From assembly GCF_012489685.1 (NCBI RefSeq), contig NC_080041.1:31299780-31363779 (forward strand): DNA of 64,000 nt, written 5' to 3'. Origin of the DNA: Lotus japonicus. Its lineage: Eukaryota > Streptophyta > Magnoliopsida > Fabales > Fabaceae. The stretch's first letter is position 1. The number at the start of each line of letters is the position of its first letter. The position numbers were made by a program, and so were the translations under genes. Shown here one piece after another: positions 45,459 to 55,958 of this stretch. The notes under the pieces were generated by a model. It did no database searches. It saw only the letters and a list, made by a program, of their open reading frames with translations, and had not been told where the DNA came from.

Positions 45459-46667
45459 TGTAAGATCAAGTTTTGATCTAGTAGTACAACTCTATGTTTT
45501 GATGATTACAAGTTAACCTTTTTATATGAACAATTGTGGTACTCTAACGTGTTTTTCTGAGTGTGATATTTACAGGCTCTGACCCTGACTCAATTTCACA
45601 CAAATCAGAAGCACTGTGTATAAAGGGTAACCCAAGCAACGCTTTCGCATTCACCATGTTCAGTATGAACAGTGGAAAAGCTTCAGAAGATCTGAAGCCA
45701 GACAAACTCTGATGAGGACTCAGTCGCTAGAAGCTCTGATGATCCAGAAGTTCTGACAACCAAGAAACACTGAAGGTTCAGATGTTCCGATGGTGTAGAA
45801 GACTCTGAAGATCCAGAAGCTGAATAGTGGAAACTCTGAAGTCCAGAAGCAAGAAACTCTGAAGGCCATGTTCTTCCCTCTGAGTTCAGAATCAGAAGAT
45901 ACAATGGTCAGAGGATCTGTGCTTTCCCTCTGACTCTGATCAACCGGCTTCACAAGTTCCAATATGAAGTATTCCTCTGATCAGAAGTCTCCTAGGTTAA
46001 AAGGTCAAGTCGCTATCCAAGTACAAAAGCAGTGTACCTTCCTGACGACCTACCTAACGTTCTCAGCCACAGCAGAAGCTGGATTTTCCAGAACTGCCCT
46101 CCAACGGTAGCATTTCCCATGCAACGCTCAACCCTAATCCTTGGAGTATATATAGAGGCTGAAGATTGAAAGAAGCGGCTAGAAGAAACTAAGTTGAAGC
46201 AATACACGCGCAAGACATATTCTAAGCTTTCTTTCATCTTGTAATTTATTTTAGTTTACACTCAGCTTATTCAGAAGCAAACCCTTGTAAACACCAACCT
46301 CAAACAGTTGTTTGATTTTCCTTTAGGAGATCAAGGTTGATCGGATCCTAGAGAAGACTAAGAGAGTGAATCTTAGTGTGAGCTAAGTCAGTGTAATTGT
46401 TAGTCACTTGTAGGTTTCAAGTGCAGTTGTAACTCTTACCTGATTAGTGGATTGCCTTCATTCTAAGAAGGAAGAAATCACCTTAACGGGTGGACTGGAG
46501 TAGCTTGAGTGATTTATCAAGTGAACCAGGATAAAATCCTTGTGTGCTTTTCTATCTCTATCTTTTGCACTTAGTTCTCGAAAAGATTTGTTAAAATCTT
46601 TAAGGTGGTAGTTTTTGTACTGAAAACGTTATTCAAACCCCCCTTTCTACCGTTTTTCATACCTTCA
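45459..46667 (+). repeat. SIRE LTR 1
   Basis: 1,209 bp, TGTAAGATC...TACCTTCA. TATA-like GAGTATATATAGAGG near 46145. The first half is full of TCTGA/TCAGA pentamers (about 19 between 45570 and 45990). Differs from LTR 2 by one T in a homopolymer (near 46612). Confidence 0.92.
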
Positions 46668-46669
46668 AT

Positions 46670-46681
46670 TGGTATCAGAGC
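46670..46681 (+). promoter_or_regulatory. Primer-binding site, SIRE copy 1
   Basis: TGGTATCAGAGC, complementary to the 3' end of initiator Met-tRNA, two bases after the LTR. The same site in copy 2 is 53979-53990. Confidence 0.92.
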
Positions 46682-46739
46682 GCAAGTTCTGATTACCACA
46701 CCTAACAGTGTTCAGTGATCCGGGCCGGTGTGAAAAACA

Positions 46740-48650
46740 ATGGCTGCCACCACCAGTGAAACTCAAAGAGATGGTTACAACGCAAAGCCTCCTATGTTCG
46801 ATGGTCAAAGGTTCGAATATTGGAAAGATAGACTGGAAAGTTTCTTTCTGGGTTTCGATGCAGATCTCTGGGATATTATTGTGGATGGCTATGAGCGTCC
46901 AGTTGATGCAGATGGCAAAAAGATCCCAAGGTCAGAGATGTCTGCAGATCAAAAGAAGCTGTACTCACAACATCATAAAGCAAGAGCAATTCTTCTAAGT
47001 GCTATCTCCTATGAGGAGTACCAGAAGATTACAGATCGTGAGTTTGCTAAAGGCATTTTTGATTCTCTGAAGATGTCTCATGAAGGAAACAAGAAAGTCA
47101 AAGAATCAAAGGCATTGTCTTTGATCCAAAAATATGAATCCTTCATCATGGAGCCAAATGAGTCCATTGAAGAAATGTTCTCCAGATTTCAACTGCTTGT
47201 AGCTGGCATACGTCCTCTCAACAAGAGCTACACAACAAAAGATCACGTCATAAGGGTCATCAGGTGTCTTCCTGAAAGTTGGATGCCCTTGGTGACTTCA
47301 ATAGAGCTCACGAGAGATGTTGAGAATATGAGTTTAGAAGAACTCATCAGCATTTTGAAATGCCATGAGCTGAAGCGCTCAGAGATGCAAGATCTGAGGA
47401 AAAAGTCCATAGCCTTGAAATCCAAATCTGAAAAGGCTAAGGTTGAGAAGTCAAAGGCTCTTCAAGCTGAAGAAGAAGAATCTGAAGAAGCATCAGAAGA
47501 TTCTGATGAAGATGAGCTGACTCTGATCTCCAAGAGACTCAACCGCATCTGGAAGCACAGGCAGAGCAAGTTCAAAGGCTCTGGAAAGGCAAGAGGAAAG
47601 TCTGAATCCTCAGGTCAGAAGAAGTCATCAATCAAGGAAGTCACTTGCTTTGAGTGCAAAGAATCAGGGCACTACAAAAGTGACTGTCCAAAATTGAAGA
47701 AGGACAAGAAGCCAAAGAAGCACTTCAAGACCAAGAAGAGTCTGATGGTGACATTCGATGAATCAGAGTCAGAGGATGTTGACTCTGATGGTGAAGTCCA
47801 AGGACTCATGGCTATTGTCAAAGACAAAGGAACAGAGTCAAAGGAAGCTGTTGACTCTGACTCAGAATCAGAAGGAGATCCAGACTCTGACGATGAAAAT
47901 GAGGTATTTGCTTCCTTCTCTACCTCTGAACTGAAACATGCTTTGTCTGATATCATGGATAAGTATAACTCCTTGTTGTCTAAGCATAAGAAGCTGAAAA
48001 AGAACTTATCTGCTGTTTCTAAAACTCCTTCTGAACATGAGAAAATCATATCTGATTTGAAAAATGATAACCATGCTTTAGTTAATTCTAACTCTGTGCT
48101 TAAGAATCAAATTGCAAAGTTAGAAGAAGTTATTGCCTGCGATGCCTCTGATAGTAAGCATGAATCTAAGTATGAAAAATCTTTTCAAAGATTCCTGGCT
48201 AAAAGCGTAGATAGAAGCTTAATGGCTTCAATGATCTATGGTGTAAGCAGAAATGGAATGCATGGCATTGGCTATTCTAAACCAATTAGAAATGAGCCTT
48301 CGGTGTCTAAAGCTAAATCCTTGTATGAATGCTTTGTTCCCTCTGGTACCATATTGCCTGATCCTGTACCTGCTGAAGTTGCTAAAAACCCTCTTAAAAA
48401 GGGATCTTTCTCTATGACTAAATATCATGCAAATATTCCTTTAAAATATCATGTTGAGACACCCAAGGTGATCAGAACCTTTGGGGTAACTAACAAAAGA
48501 GGACCCAGAAAGTGGGTACCTAAGGACAAGATTATCTATGTTGCAGATATCCTTGATAGCTCCACTGAAACACCAATCATGGTATCTGGACAGTGGATGC
48601 TCGCGTCACATGACGGGAGAAAAGCGTATGTTCCGAGAGCTGAAACTTAA
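46740..48650 (+). CDS. SIRE Gag, copy 1 (intact)
   Basis: 636 aa. Start MAATTSETQRDGYNAKPP, 59 nt after the primer-binding site. Residues about 15-220 form the copia-type gag core (FDGQRFEYWKDRLESF, FSRFQLLVAGIRPLNKSY, RCLPESW). Then follow a Lys/Glu-rich helix, one CCHC zinc knuckle C-x2-C-x4-H-x4-C (CFECKESGHYKSDC, about 306-319), an acidic Ser/Asp-rich repeat zone and a coiled-coil-like stretch (LKNDNHALVNSNSVLKNQIA). The last 54 codons overlap the pol frame. Gag forms the particle that packages element RNA. Copy 2 differs by a 1-nt deletion. Confidence 0.92.
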   Translation: MAATTSETQRDGYNAKPPMFDGQRFEYWKDRLESFFLGFDADLWDIIVDGYERPVDADGKKIPRSEMSADQKKLYSQHHKARAILLSAISYEEYQKITDREFAKGIFDSLKMSHEGNKKVKESKALSLIQKYESFIMEPNESIEEMFSRFQLLVAGIRPLNKSYTTKDHVIRVIRCLPESWMPLVTSIELTRDVENMSLEELISILKCHELKRSEMQDLRKKSIALKSKSEKAKVEKSKALQAEEEESEEASEDSDEDELTLISKRLNRIWKHRQSKFKGSGKARGKSESSGQKKSSIKEVTCFECKESGHYKSDCPKLKKDKKPKKHFKTKKSLMVTFDESESEDVDSDGEVQGLMAIVKDKGTESKEAVDSDSESEGDPDSDDENEVFASFSTSELKHALSDIMDKYNSLLSKHKKLKKNLSAVSKTPSEHEKIISDLKNDNHALVNSNSVLKNQIAKLEEVIACDASDSKHESKYEKSFQRFLAKSVDRSLMASMIYGVSRNGMHGIGYSKPIRNEPSVSKAKSLYECFVPSGTILPDPVPAEVAKNPLKKGSFSMTKYHANIPLKYHVETPKVIRTFGVTNKRGPRKWVPKDKIIYVADILDSSTETPIMVSGQWMLASHDGRKAYVPRAET

Positions 48651-49565
48651 GCCTGGAGGCGAAGTTGGCTTTGGAGGAAATGAAAAGGGTAAAATTATTG
48701 GTACTGGTACTATTTGTGTAGATAGTAGTCCATGCATTGATAATGTTTTATTGGTAGACGGCTTAACACATAACTTATTGTCTATAAGTCAATTAGCTGA
48801 CAAGGGTTATGATGTTATATTCAATCAAAAGTCCTGCCGGGCTGTAAGTCAGATCGATGGCTCTGTTCTGTTTAACAGCAAGAGGAAGAACAACATTTAT
48901 AAGATCAGATTATCTGAGTTGGAGGCTCAGAATGTGAAGTGCCTTCTGTCTGTTAATGAAGAGCAGTGGGTATGGCATAGACGGTTAGGGCATGCCAGTA
49001 TGAGAAAGATTTCTCAGCTGAGCAAGCTAAACCTTGTCAGGGGCTTACCCAATCTGAAGTTCGCTTCAGACGCTCTTTGTGAAGCATGTCAGAAAGGCAA
49101 ATTCACAAAAGTCCCTTTCAAGGCAAAGAATGTTGTCTCAACCTCAAGGCCGTTAGAACTTCTGCATATCGACCTGTTTGGACCAGTGAAAACTGAGTCT
49201 ATAGGTGGCAAGAGATATGGGATGGTTATCGTTGATGACTATAGCCGCTGGACATGGGTAAAGTTTCTAACCCGCAAGGATGAGTCTCATGCTGTGTTCT
49301 CTACCTTCATTGCTCAAGTGCAAAACGAGAAGGCTTGTAGAATTGTGCGTGTCAGAAGTGACCATGGTGGAGAGTTTGAGAATGACAAGTTTGAGAGTCT
49401 GTTTGATTCCTATGGAATTACACATGATTTCTCTTGTCCCAGAACTCCTCAACAAAATGGTGTTGTTGAGAGGAAGAATAGAACTCTTCAGGAGATGGCT
49501 AGAACCATGCTCCAAGAAACTGGCATGGCTAAGCACTTTTGGGCAGAGGCAGTAAATACAGCATG
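48490..49565 (+). CDS. SIRE Pol N-terminal part, copy 1 (cut by assembly gap)
   Basis: The frame is +1 relative to gag and opens at 48490; the first ATG is 48538. Contains protease ([13 protein letters not shown]), the H-H-C-C finger ([16 protein letters not shown]) and the integrase core with D, D and E ([23 protein letters not shown]). It runs into 100 N at 49566, so the 871-codon open frame across the gap is not a real protein: after the gap the sequence belongs to the env-like gene. Confidence 0.85.
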
Positions 49566-49665
49566 NNNNNNNNNNNNNNNNNNNNNNNNNNNNNNNNNNN
49601 NNNNNNNNNNNNNNNNNNNNNNNNNNNNNNNNNNNNNNNNNNNNNNNNNNNNNNNNNNNNNNNNN
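49566..49665. other. Assembly gap (100 N)
   Basis: Exactly 100 N, a usual placeholder for a gap of unknown size. Flanks match copy 2 at 56873 and 60523, so about 3.65 kb are missing if copy 1 is complete. Confidence 0.97.
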
Positions 49666-51363
49666 CCAAGAAGAAAACCAAGAGGAAGATGGTTCTGGAC
49701 GAATCCTCAGAGGAATCTGATGTCCCTCTGGTCAAGAAGGCGAAGAGCAAGCCTGATGATGATGATGGTGATGATAGTGAGGATGGTCCTCCAAGAAGAA
49801 GCAGAAGAAAGTCGAATTGTGGTGAAGCCTACTCGGGTGGAACCAGCTGCTGCAGAGGTCAGAAGGACTGAACCTCCTGCCAGAGTGACTCGATCATCAG
49901 CACATACAAGTAAGCCTGCACTTACCTCTGATGATGATTTGAATTTATTTGATGCACTCCCAATTTCTGCCTTACTCCAACACTCTTCAAATCCCCTCAC
50001 TCCTATTCATGAATCCCAGCCAGCCGCACAAACCACCTCTCCACCACATTCCCCAAGATCTTCATTCTTTCAACCTTCTCCTACTGAAGCACCACTCTGG
50101 AATTTGCTTCAGAACCAACCCTCTAGGTCAGAAGATCCAACCTCTCTCCTTACCATTCCATACGACCCATTACTTCTGAACCCATACCAAACCAACAGAA
50201 CCAACAAACCCAGAACGTCTGATCACTCTGCTCCCAGAGCATCAGCACGTCCTGCTGTCAGAACCACGGATACAGACTCTTCATCAGCCTTCACACCTGT
50301 ATCCTTCCCCACCAATGTCTTTGACTCTCCTCCCTCCAATACCTCTGAATCACTTAGAAAATTCATGGAGGTTAGGAAAGAGAAGGTATCTGCCTTGGAA
50401 GAATATTACCTTACCTGTCCAAGCCCTAGGCAATATCCTGGCCCTAGACCTGAACGTCTAGTTGACCCAGATGAACCTATCTTGGCCAATCCTATCCAAG
50501 AGGCAGACCCCTTAGTCCAACAGGCTCACCCTGTCCCTGACCAACAAGAGCCAATTCAACCAGACCCTGAACCTGAACAATCAGTATCTAACCAATCCTC
50601 GGTTAGATCACCTCACCCTCTGGTTGAAACTTCAGACCCTCACCGTGGAACCTCTGAACCCAATGCTCCCATAATTAACATTGGTTCTCCACAAGGTGCC
50701 TCTGAAGCTCATAGCAGCAATCACCCAGCCTCTCCTGCACCCAACCTCTCCATCATTCCCTATACTCACCTTCAACCCACATCTCTCTCTGAGTGCATCA
50801 ATATTTTCAATCATGAAGCCTCCTTGAGGCTCCGCAATGTGCACGGTCAGACTGACCTCAGTGAGAATGCTGAAAATGTGGCTGATGAGTGGAACAATTT
50901 GAGCACTTGGCTGGTGGCTCAGTTTCCCGTTATGCTGCAGCTCCTGCATGCAGAGGGAAGTCAGAGCATTGAGGCTGCAAAGCAAAGGTTTGCTAGGAGG
51001 GTGGCTCTTCATGAACTCGAACAGAGAACCAAGCTTCTTGAAGCCATTGAAGAGCCAAGAGACAGAAAGAACAAGAAGAAGAAGCTGCCCGTCAAGCAGC
51101 AGCTCAGGCTGAACAAGCCAGACTTGAGGCAGAACGTCTTGAAGCTGAGCTGAGGCAGAGCGACTTGCACCAGTTCCATTTACTCCTGCTGCTTCTGCTT
51201 CCATTCCAGAACCTCAAGCTGCTCAGAACGTTCCTTCCAGCTCTACTCCGACAAGCTCATCCAGACTCGACATCATGGAACAACGTCTTGACACTCATGA
51301 ATCCATGCTGATTGAGATGAAGCACATGATGATGGAACTTCTGCGCCGTACTGACAAACCTTA
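49666..51363 (+). pseudogene. SIRE env-like gene, C-terminal part, copy 1, with several small indels
   Basis: Collinear with 60523-62243 of copy 2. It has single-base losses near 49790, 49812, 50175, 51052 and 51148 and a rearranged stretch of about 17 bp less near 50180, so the frame is broken repeatedly. Most losses are in short homopolymers. They may be real decay or base-call errors next to the gap. Confidence 0.8.
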
Positions 51364-51575
51364 GTTTTTAGGATCTCTTCTTTTTCTTCCTTTTCCTTTT
51401 TATTTAACGTTGTTTTATTTAAACTCTGCTTATTTACTTACTTTAATTTGTTCATTTGTGATTCATATGCATATATTTATATATATTTGTGTCACATATG
51501 TTTGCAAAACCTGTTTATTCATAATTGATCTATGTTTACATCATAATTCTTTCCATCATACATTATTCCCTATAT

Positions 51576-51968
51576 CTAGAATGGAGGATCCTTCCTCATT
51601 CTTCTGCATTCTTGGCGCTGCTCCACTCTTTCCTTCTCCAGACGATCCAATGCATACTCTATGTTGCCAAGTTTGATGCTCAGATTATCTTTTTCTAGAC
51701 TATCTTCTGTCGTCTTGAGTCTCTCTTCCACAGTCTCCTTCTCTTCCAGCAGATTCAGCTCCCGCTGGCAAAGCTCCTGAATCTCTTCCACGAAGCAGAG
51801 GAACACCTTCAGATCTTTCTCCATCTCTGGACCAAGATCTTCTTCAAGCAGTGTCTTCGTCAGCTCTTGTATGGTCTTTGTACCATCGGGATGCCTAATA
51901 TTGAGGAACATATCTTCCTCAAACGCCTTCCTTCTGAGCTCTTCTAATGCCATTCTGTATGATGCCAT
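51576..51968 (-). CDS. Antisense coiled-coil ORF, SIRE copy 1
   Basis: 130 aa, identical in protein sequence to the ORF in copy 2 (62457-62849); the one base difference noted within it is silent (Lys AAA against AAG). It is oriented against gag-pol-env, between the env-like gene and the 3' LTR. TATA-like CCTATATAAA lies at 52021-52030 on the minus strand, about 55 bp upstream. Residues about 50-125 are rich in Glu/Leu/Lys/Arg heptad-like pattern. No known family recognised. Confidence 0.6.
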   Translation of the reverse strand: MASYRMALEELRRKAFEEDMFLNIRHPDGTKTIQELTKTLLEEDLGPEMEKDLKVFLCFVEEIQELCQRELNLLEEKETVEERLKTTEDSLEKDNLSIKLGNIEYALDRLEKERVEQRQECRRMRKDPPF

Positions 51969-52019
51969 TTTTTCTTACTGAAAATTATTCGAGATATGAA
52001 GCTTACCTTTCTCTCCAAC

Positions 52020-52768
52020 GTTTATATAGGTTCACTTTCTCTCTGAAAGTTAATGCTCTTACAGTTTCTCGAGGTTAAGTTCTTGGTAACTGACCCTTCT
52101 ATTTACTCACTTGACCGGTGGTAAACGTTCATCCCTTGCATTAACTCTTCTATTTATTATCGCCTCACTCTGATTCTTACATCGTCTTCATTTTCTTTAA
52201 ACTTAGACCTTCTCTAAGGGGGAGTACCTTGTACTTCAAGCTAAGTTTTTCACACCCCGAGCTTTTTGCTTATGACAAAAAGGGGGAGTAAACCCAGTTT
52301 TTGATGTGTAAGATGTGTTAGTGTGACTTATTTTTCTTTTGGAGATTTTAAGAGTTCCACCTTCATGACCATAGATGTGTCACTGGGCAAATACAAGGAA
52401 TACATTTCACTTCTTCTGAAGTGATTCTAGTTGACTCTGATACCCAAGACTCTGATACCTTGTCCATGACTCTGATCACTTATGCGCTCTGATTATTCGT
52501 TTTTCATCTATGTCATAAGCTTTTCACTCTGAACTCTTATATGATTTAGCTCAGAATCTAGACTTTACTAACGTTTTCATCAAGTATTAGATTCAGGGGG
52601 AGCTAAGCTCAGAATCAAGCAGTGACTTGAATTCAGAATGAGCAAAATAAACTATTCACATCAGGATAAGTCTTATTCTATATCTCTAAACTCTGAGTGA
52701 ATTCAGTTTAATGTTTAAGAATTGTTCATCAAAAATCTTAGTTTTGTCATCATCAAAAAGGGGGAGAT
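52020..52768 (+). promoter_or_regulatory. SIRE 3' noncoding region with repeated polypurine tracts, copy 1
   Basis: Several AGGGGGAG motifs (near 52217, 52277, 52595 and the last one, AAAAAGGGGGAGAT, just before the LTR at 52769). Multiple purine tracts are a known hallmark of Sireviruses and prime plus-strand DNA synthesis. Confidence 0.75.
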
Positions 52769-53976
52769 TGTAAGATCAAGTTTTGATCTAGTAGTACAAC
52801 TCTATGTTTTGATGATTACAAGTTAACCTTTTTATATGAACAATTGTGGTACTCTAACGTGTTTTTCTGAGTGTGATATTTACAGGCTCTGACCCTGACT
52901 CAATTTCACACAAATCAGAAGCACTGTGTATAAAGGGTAACCCAAGCAACGCTTTCGCATTCACCATGTTCAGTATGAACAGTGGAAAAGCTTCAGAAGA
53001 TCTGAAGCCAGACAAACTCTGATGAGGACTCAGTCGCTAGAAGCTCTGATGATCCAGAAGTTCTGACAACCAAGAAACACTGAAGGTTCAGATGTTCCGA
53101 TGGTGTAGAAGACTCTGAAGATCCAGAAGCTGAATAGTGGAAACTCTGAAGTCCAGAAGCAAGAAACTCTGAAGGCCATGTTCTTCCCTCTGAGTTCAGA
53201 ATCAGAAGATACAATGGTCAGAGGATCTGTGCTTTCCCTCTGACTCTGATCAACCGGCTTCACAAGTTCCAATATGAAGTATTCCTCTGATCAGAAGTCT
53301 CCTAGGTTAAAAGGTCAAGTCGCTATCCAAGTACAAAAGCAGTGTACCTTCCTGACGACCTACCTAACGTTCTCAGCCACAGCAGAAGCTGGATTTTCCA
53401 GAACTGCCCTCCAACGGTAGCATTTCCCATGCAACGCTCAACCCTAATCCTTGGAGTATATATAGAGGCTGAAGATTGAAAGAAGCGGCTAGAAGAAACT
53501 AAGTTGAAGCAATACACGCGCAAGACATATTCTAAGCTTTCTTTCATCTTGTAATTTATTTTAGTTTACACTCAGCTTATTCAGAAGCAAACCCTTGTAA
53601 ACACCAACCTCAAACAGTTGTTTGATTTTCCTTTAGGAGATCAAGGTTGATCGGATCCTAGAGAAGACTAAGAGAGTGAATCTTAGTGTGAGCTAAGTCA
53701 GTGTAATTGTTAGTCACTTGTAGGTTTCAAGTGCAGTTGTAACTCTTACCTGATTAGTGGATTGCCTTCATTCTAAGAAGGAAGAAATCACCTTAACGGG
53801 TGGACTGGAGTAGCTTGAGTGATTTATCAAGTGAACCAGGATAAAATCCTTGTGTGCTTTTCTATCTCTATCTTTTGCACTTAGTTCTCGAAAAGATTTG
53901 TTAAAATCTTTAAGGTGGTAGTTTTGTACTGAAAACGTTATTCAAACCCCCCTTTCTACCGTTTTTCATACCTTCA
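52769..53976 (+). repeat. SIRE LTR 2, shared by copies 1 and 2
   Basis: 1,208 bp, essentially identical to LTR 1. It is preceded by a polypurine tract (end of copy 1) and followed by a primer-binding site (start of copy 2), so it acts as 3' LTR and 5' LTR at once. Confidence 0.92.
53769..53769 (+). other. Reference point inside LTR 2 leader: no separate feature
   Basis: The stretch between the TATA-like box (near 53455) and the primer-binding site (53979) would be the R/U5 part of the LTR. No ORF or intron border of note is seen here. Confidence 0.2.
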
Positions 53977-54048
53977 ATTGGTATCAGAGCGCAAGTTCTG
54001 ATTACCACACCTAACAGTGTTCAGTGATCCGGGCCGGTGTGAAAAACA

Positions 54049-55958
54049 ATGGCTGCCACCACCAGTGAAACTCAAAGAGATGGTTACAACGCAAAGCCTC
54101 CTATGTTCGATGGTCAAAGGTTCGAATATTGGAAAGATAGACTGGAAAGTTTCTTTCTGGGTTTCGATGCAGATCTCTGGGATATTATTGTGGATGGCTA
54201 TGAGCGTCCAGTTGATGCAGATGGCAAAAAGATCCCAAGGTCAGAGATGTCTGCAGATCAAAAGAAGCTGTACTCACAACATCATAAAGCAAGAGCAATT
54301 CTTCTAAGTGCTATCTCCTATGAGGAGTACCAGAAGATTACAGATCGTGAGTTTGCTAAAGGCATTTTTGATTCTCTGAAGATGTCTCATGAAGGAAACA
54401 AGAAAGTCAAAGAATCAAAGGCATTGTCTTTGATCCAAAAATATGAATCCTTCATCATGGAGCCAAATGAGTCCATTGAAGAAATGTTCTCCAGATTTCA
54501 ACTGCTTGTAGCTGGCATACGTCCTCTCAACAAGAGCTACACAACAAAAGATCACGTCATAAGGGTCATCAGGTGTCTTCCTGAAAGTTGGATGCCTTGG
54601 TGACTTCAATAGAGCTCACGAGAGATGTTGAGAATATGAGTTTAGAAGAACTCATCAGCATTTTGAAATGCCATGAGCTGAAGCGCTCAGAGATGCAAGA
54701 TCTGAGGAAAAAGTCCATAGCCTTGAAATCCAAATCTGAAAAGGCTAAGGTTGAGAAGTCAAAGGCTCTTCAAGCTGAAGAAGAAGAATCTGAAGAAGCA
54801 TCAGAAGATTCTGATGAAGATGAGCTGACTCTGATCTCCAAGAGACTCAACCGCATCTGGAAGCACAGGCAGAGCAAGTTCAAAGGCTCTGGAAAGGCAA
54901 GAGGAAAGTCTGAATCCTCAGGTCAGAAGAAGTCATCAATCAAGGAAGTCACTTGCTTTGAGTGCAAAGAATCAGGGCACTACAAAAGTGACTGTCCAAA
55001 ATTGAAGAAGGACAAGAAGCCAAAGAAGCACTTCAAGACCAAGAAGAGTCTGATGGTGACATTCGATGAATCAGAGTCAGAGGATGTTGACTCTGATGGT
55101 GAAGTCCAAGGACTCATGGCTATTGTCAAAGACAAAGGAACAGAGTCAAAGGAAGCTGTTGACTCTGACTCAGAATCAGAAGGAGATCCAGACTCTGACG
55201 ATGAAAATGAGGTATTTGCTTCCTTCTCTACCTCTGAACTGAAACATGCTTTGTCTGATATCATGGATAAGTATAACTCCTTGTTGTCTAAGCATAAGAA
55301 GCTGAAAAAGAACTTATCTGCTGTTTCTAAAACTCCTTCTGAACATGAGAAAATCATATCTGATTTGAAAAATGATAACCATGCTTTAGTTAATTCTAAC
55401 TCTGTGCTTAAGAATCAAATTGCAAAGTTAGAAGAAGTTATTGCCTGCGATGCCTCTGATAGTAAGCATGAATCTAAGTATGAAAAATCTTTTCAAAGAT
55501 TCCTGGCTAAAAGCGTAGATAGAAGCTTAATGGCTTCAATGATCTATGGTGTAAGCAGAAATGGAATGCATGGCATTGGCTATTCTAAACCAATTAGAAA
55601 TGAGCCTTCGGTGTCTAAAGCTAAATCCTTGTATGAATGCTTTGTTCCCTCTGGTACCATATTGCCTGATCCTGTACCTGCTGAAGTTGCTAAAAACCCT
55701 CTTAAAAAGGGATCTTTCTCTATGACTAAATATCATGCAAATATTCCTTTAAAATATCATGTTGAGACACCCAAGGTGATCAGAACCTTTGGGGTAACTA
55801 ACAAAAGAGGACCCAGAAAGTGGGTACCTAAGGACAAGATTATCTATGTTGCAGATATCCTTGATAGCTCCACTGAAACACCAATCATGGTATCTGGACA
55901 GTGGATGCTCGCGTCACATGACGGGAGAAAAGCGTATGTTCCGAGAGCTGAAACTTAA
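54049..55958 (+). pseudogene. SIRE Gag, copy 2, with one frameshift
   Basis: Same protein as copy 1 except that one C is missing in the CCC run at about 54596 (GGATGCCTTGG instead of GGATGCCCTTGG). The frame ends at TGA 54601-54603 and the rest of gag continues in another frame to 55958. No other difference is apparent in the translation. Either a recent mutation or a sequencing error in a homopolymer. Confidence 0.85.

Larger units (their letters stand above)
45459..53976 (+). mobile_element. SIRE1-type Sirevirus (Ty1/copia), copy 1, with assembly gap
   Basis: LTR 45459-46667, primer-binding site, gag, start of pol, 100 N (49566-49665), end of the env-like gene, antisense ORF, purine tracts, then the LTR 52769-53976 that also serves as 5' LTR of copy 2. 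Compared with copy 2 the gap stands for about 3.65 kb (end of integrase, RT, RNase H and start of env-like). Confidence 0.85.

Noticed and set aside
47672..48049. Minus-strand 125-codon ORF in SIRE gag, repeated in copy 2
   Set aside because: It is the mirror of the Ser/Asp/Glu-rich gag zone; composition explains the open frame.
48538..51153. 871-codon ORF joining integrase to a Pro/Ser-rich protein
   Set aside because: It crosses the 100-N gap; the right part belongs to the env-like gene 3.6 kb further in the intact copy and is partly in the wrong frame.
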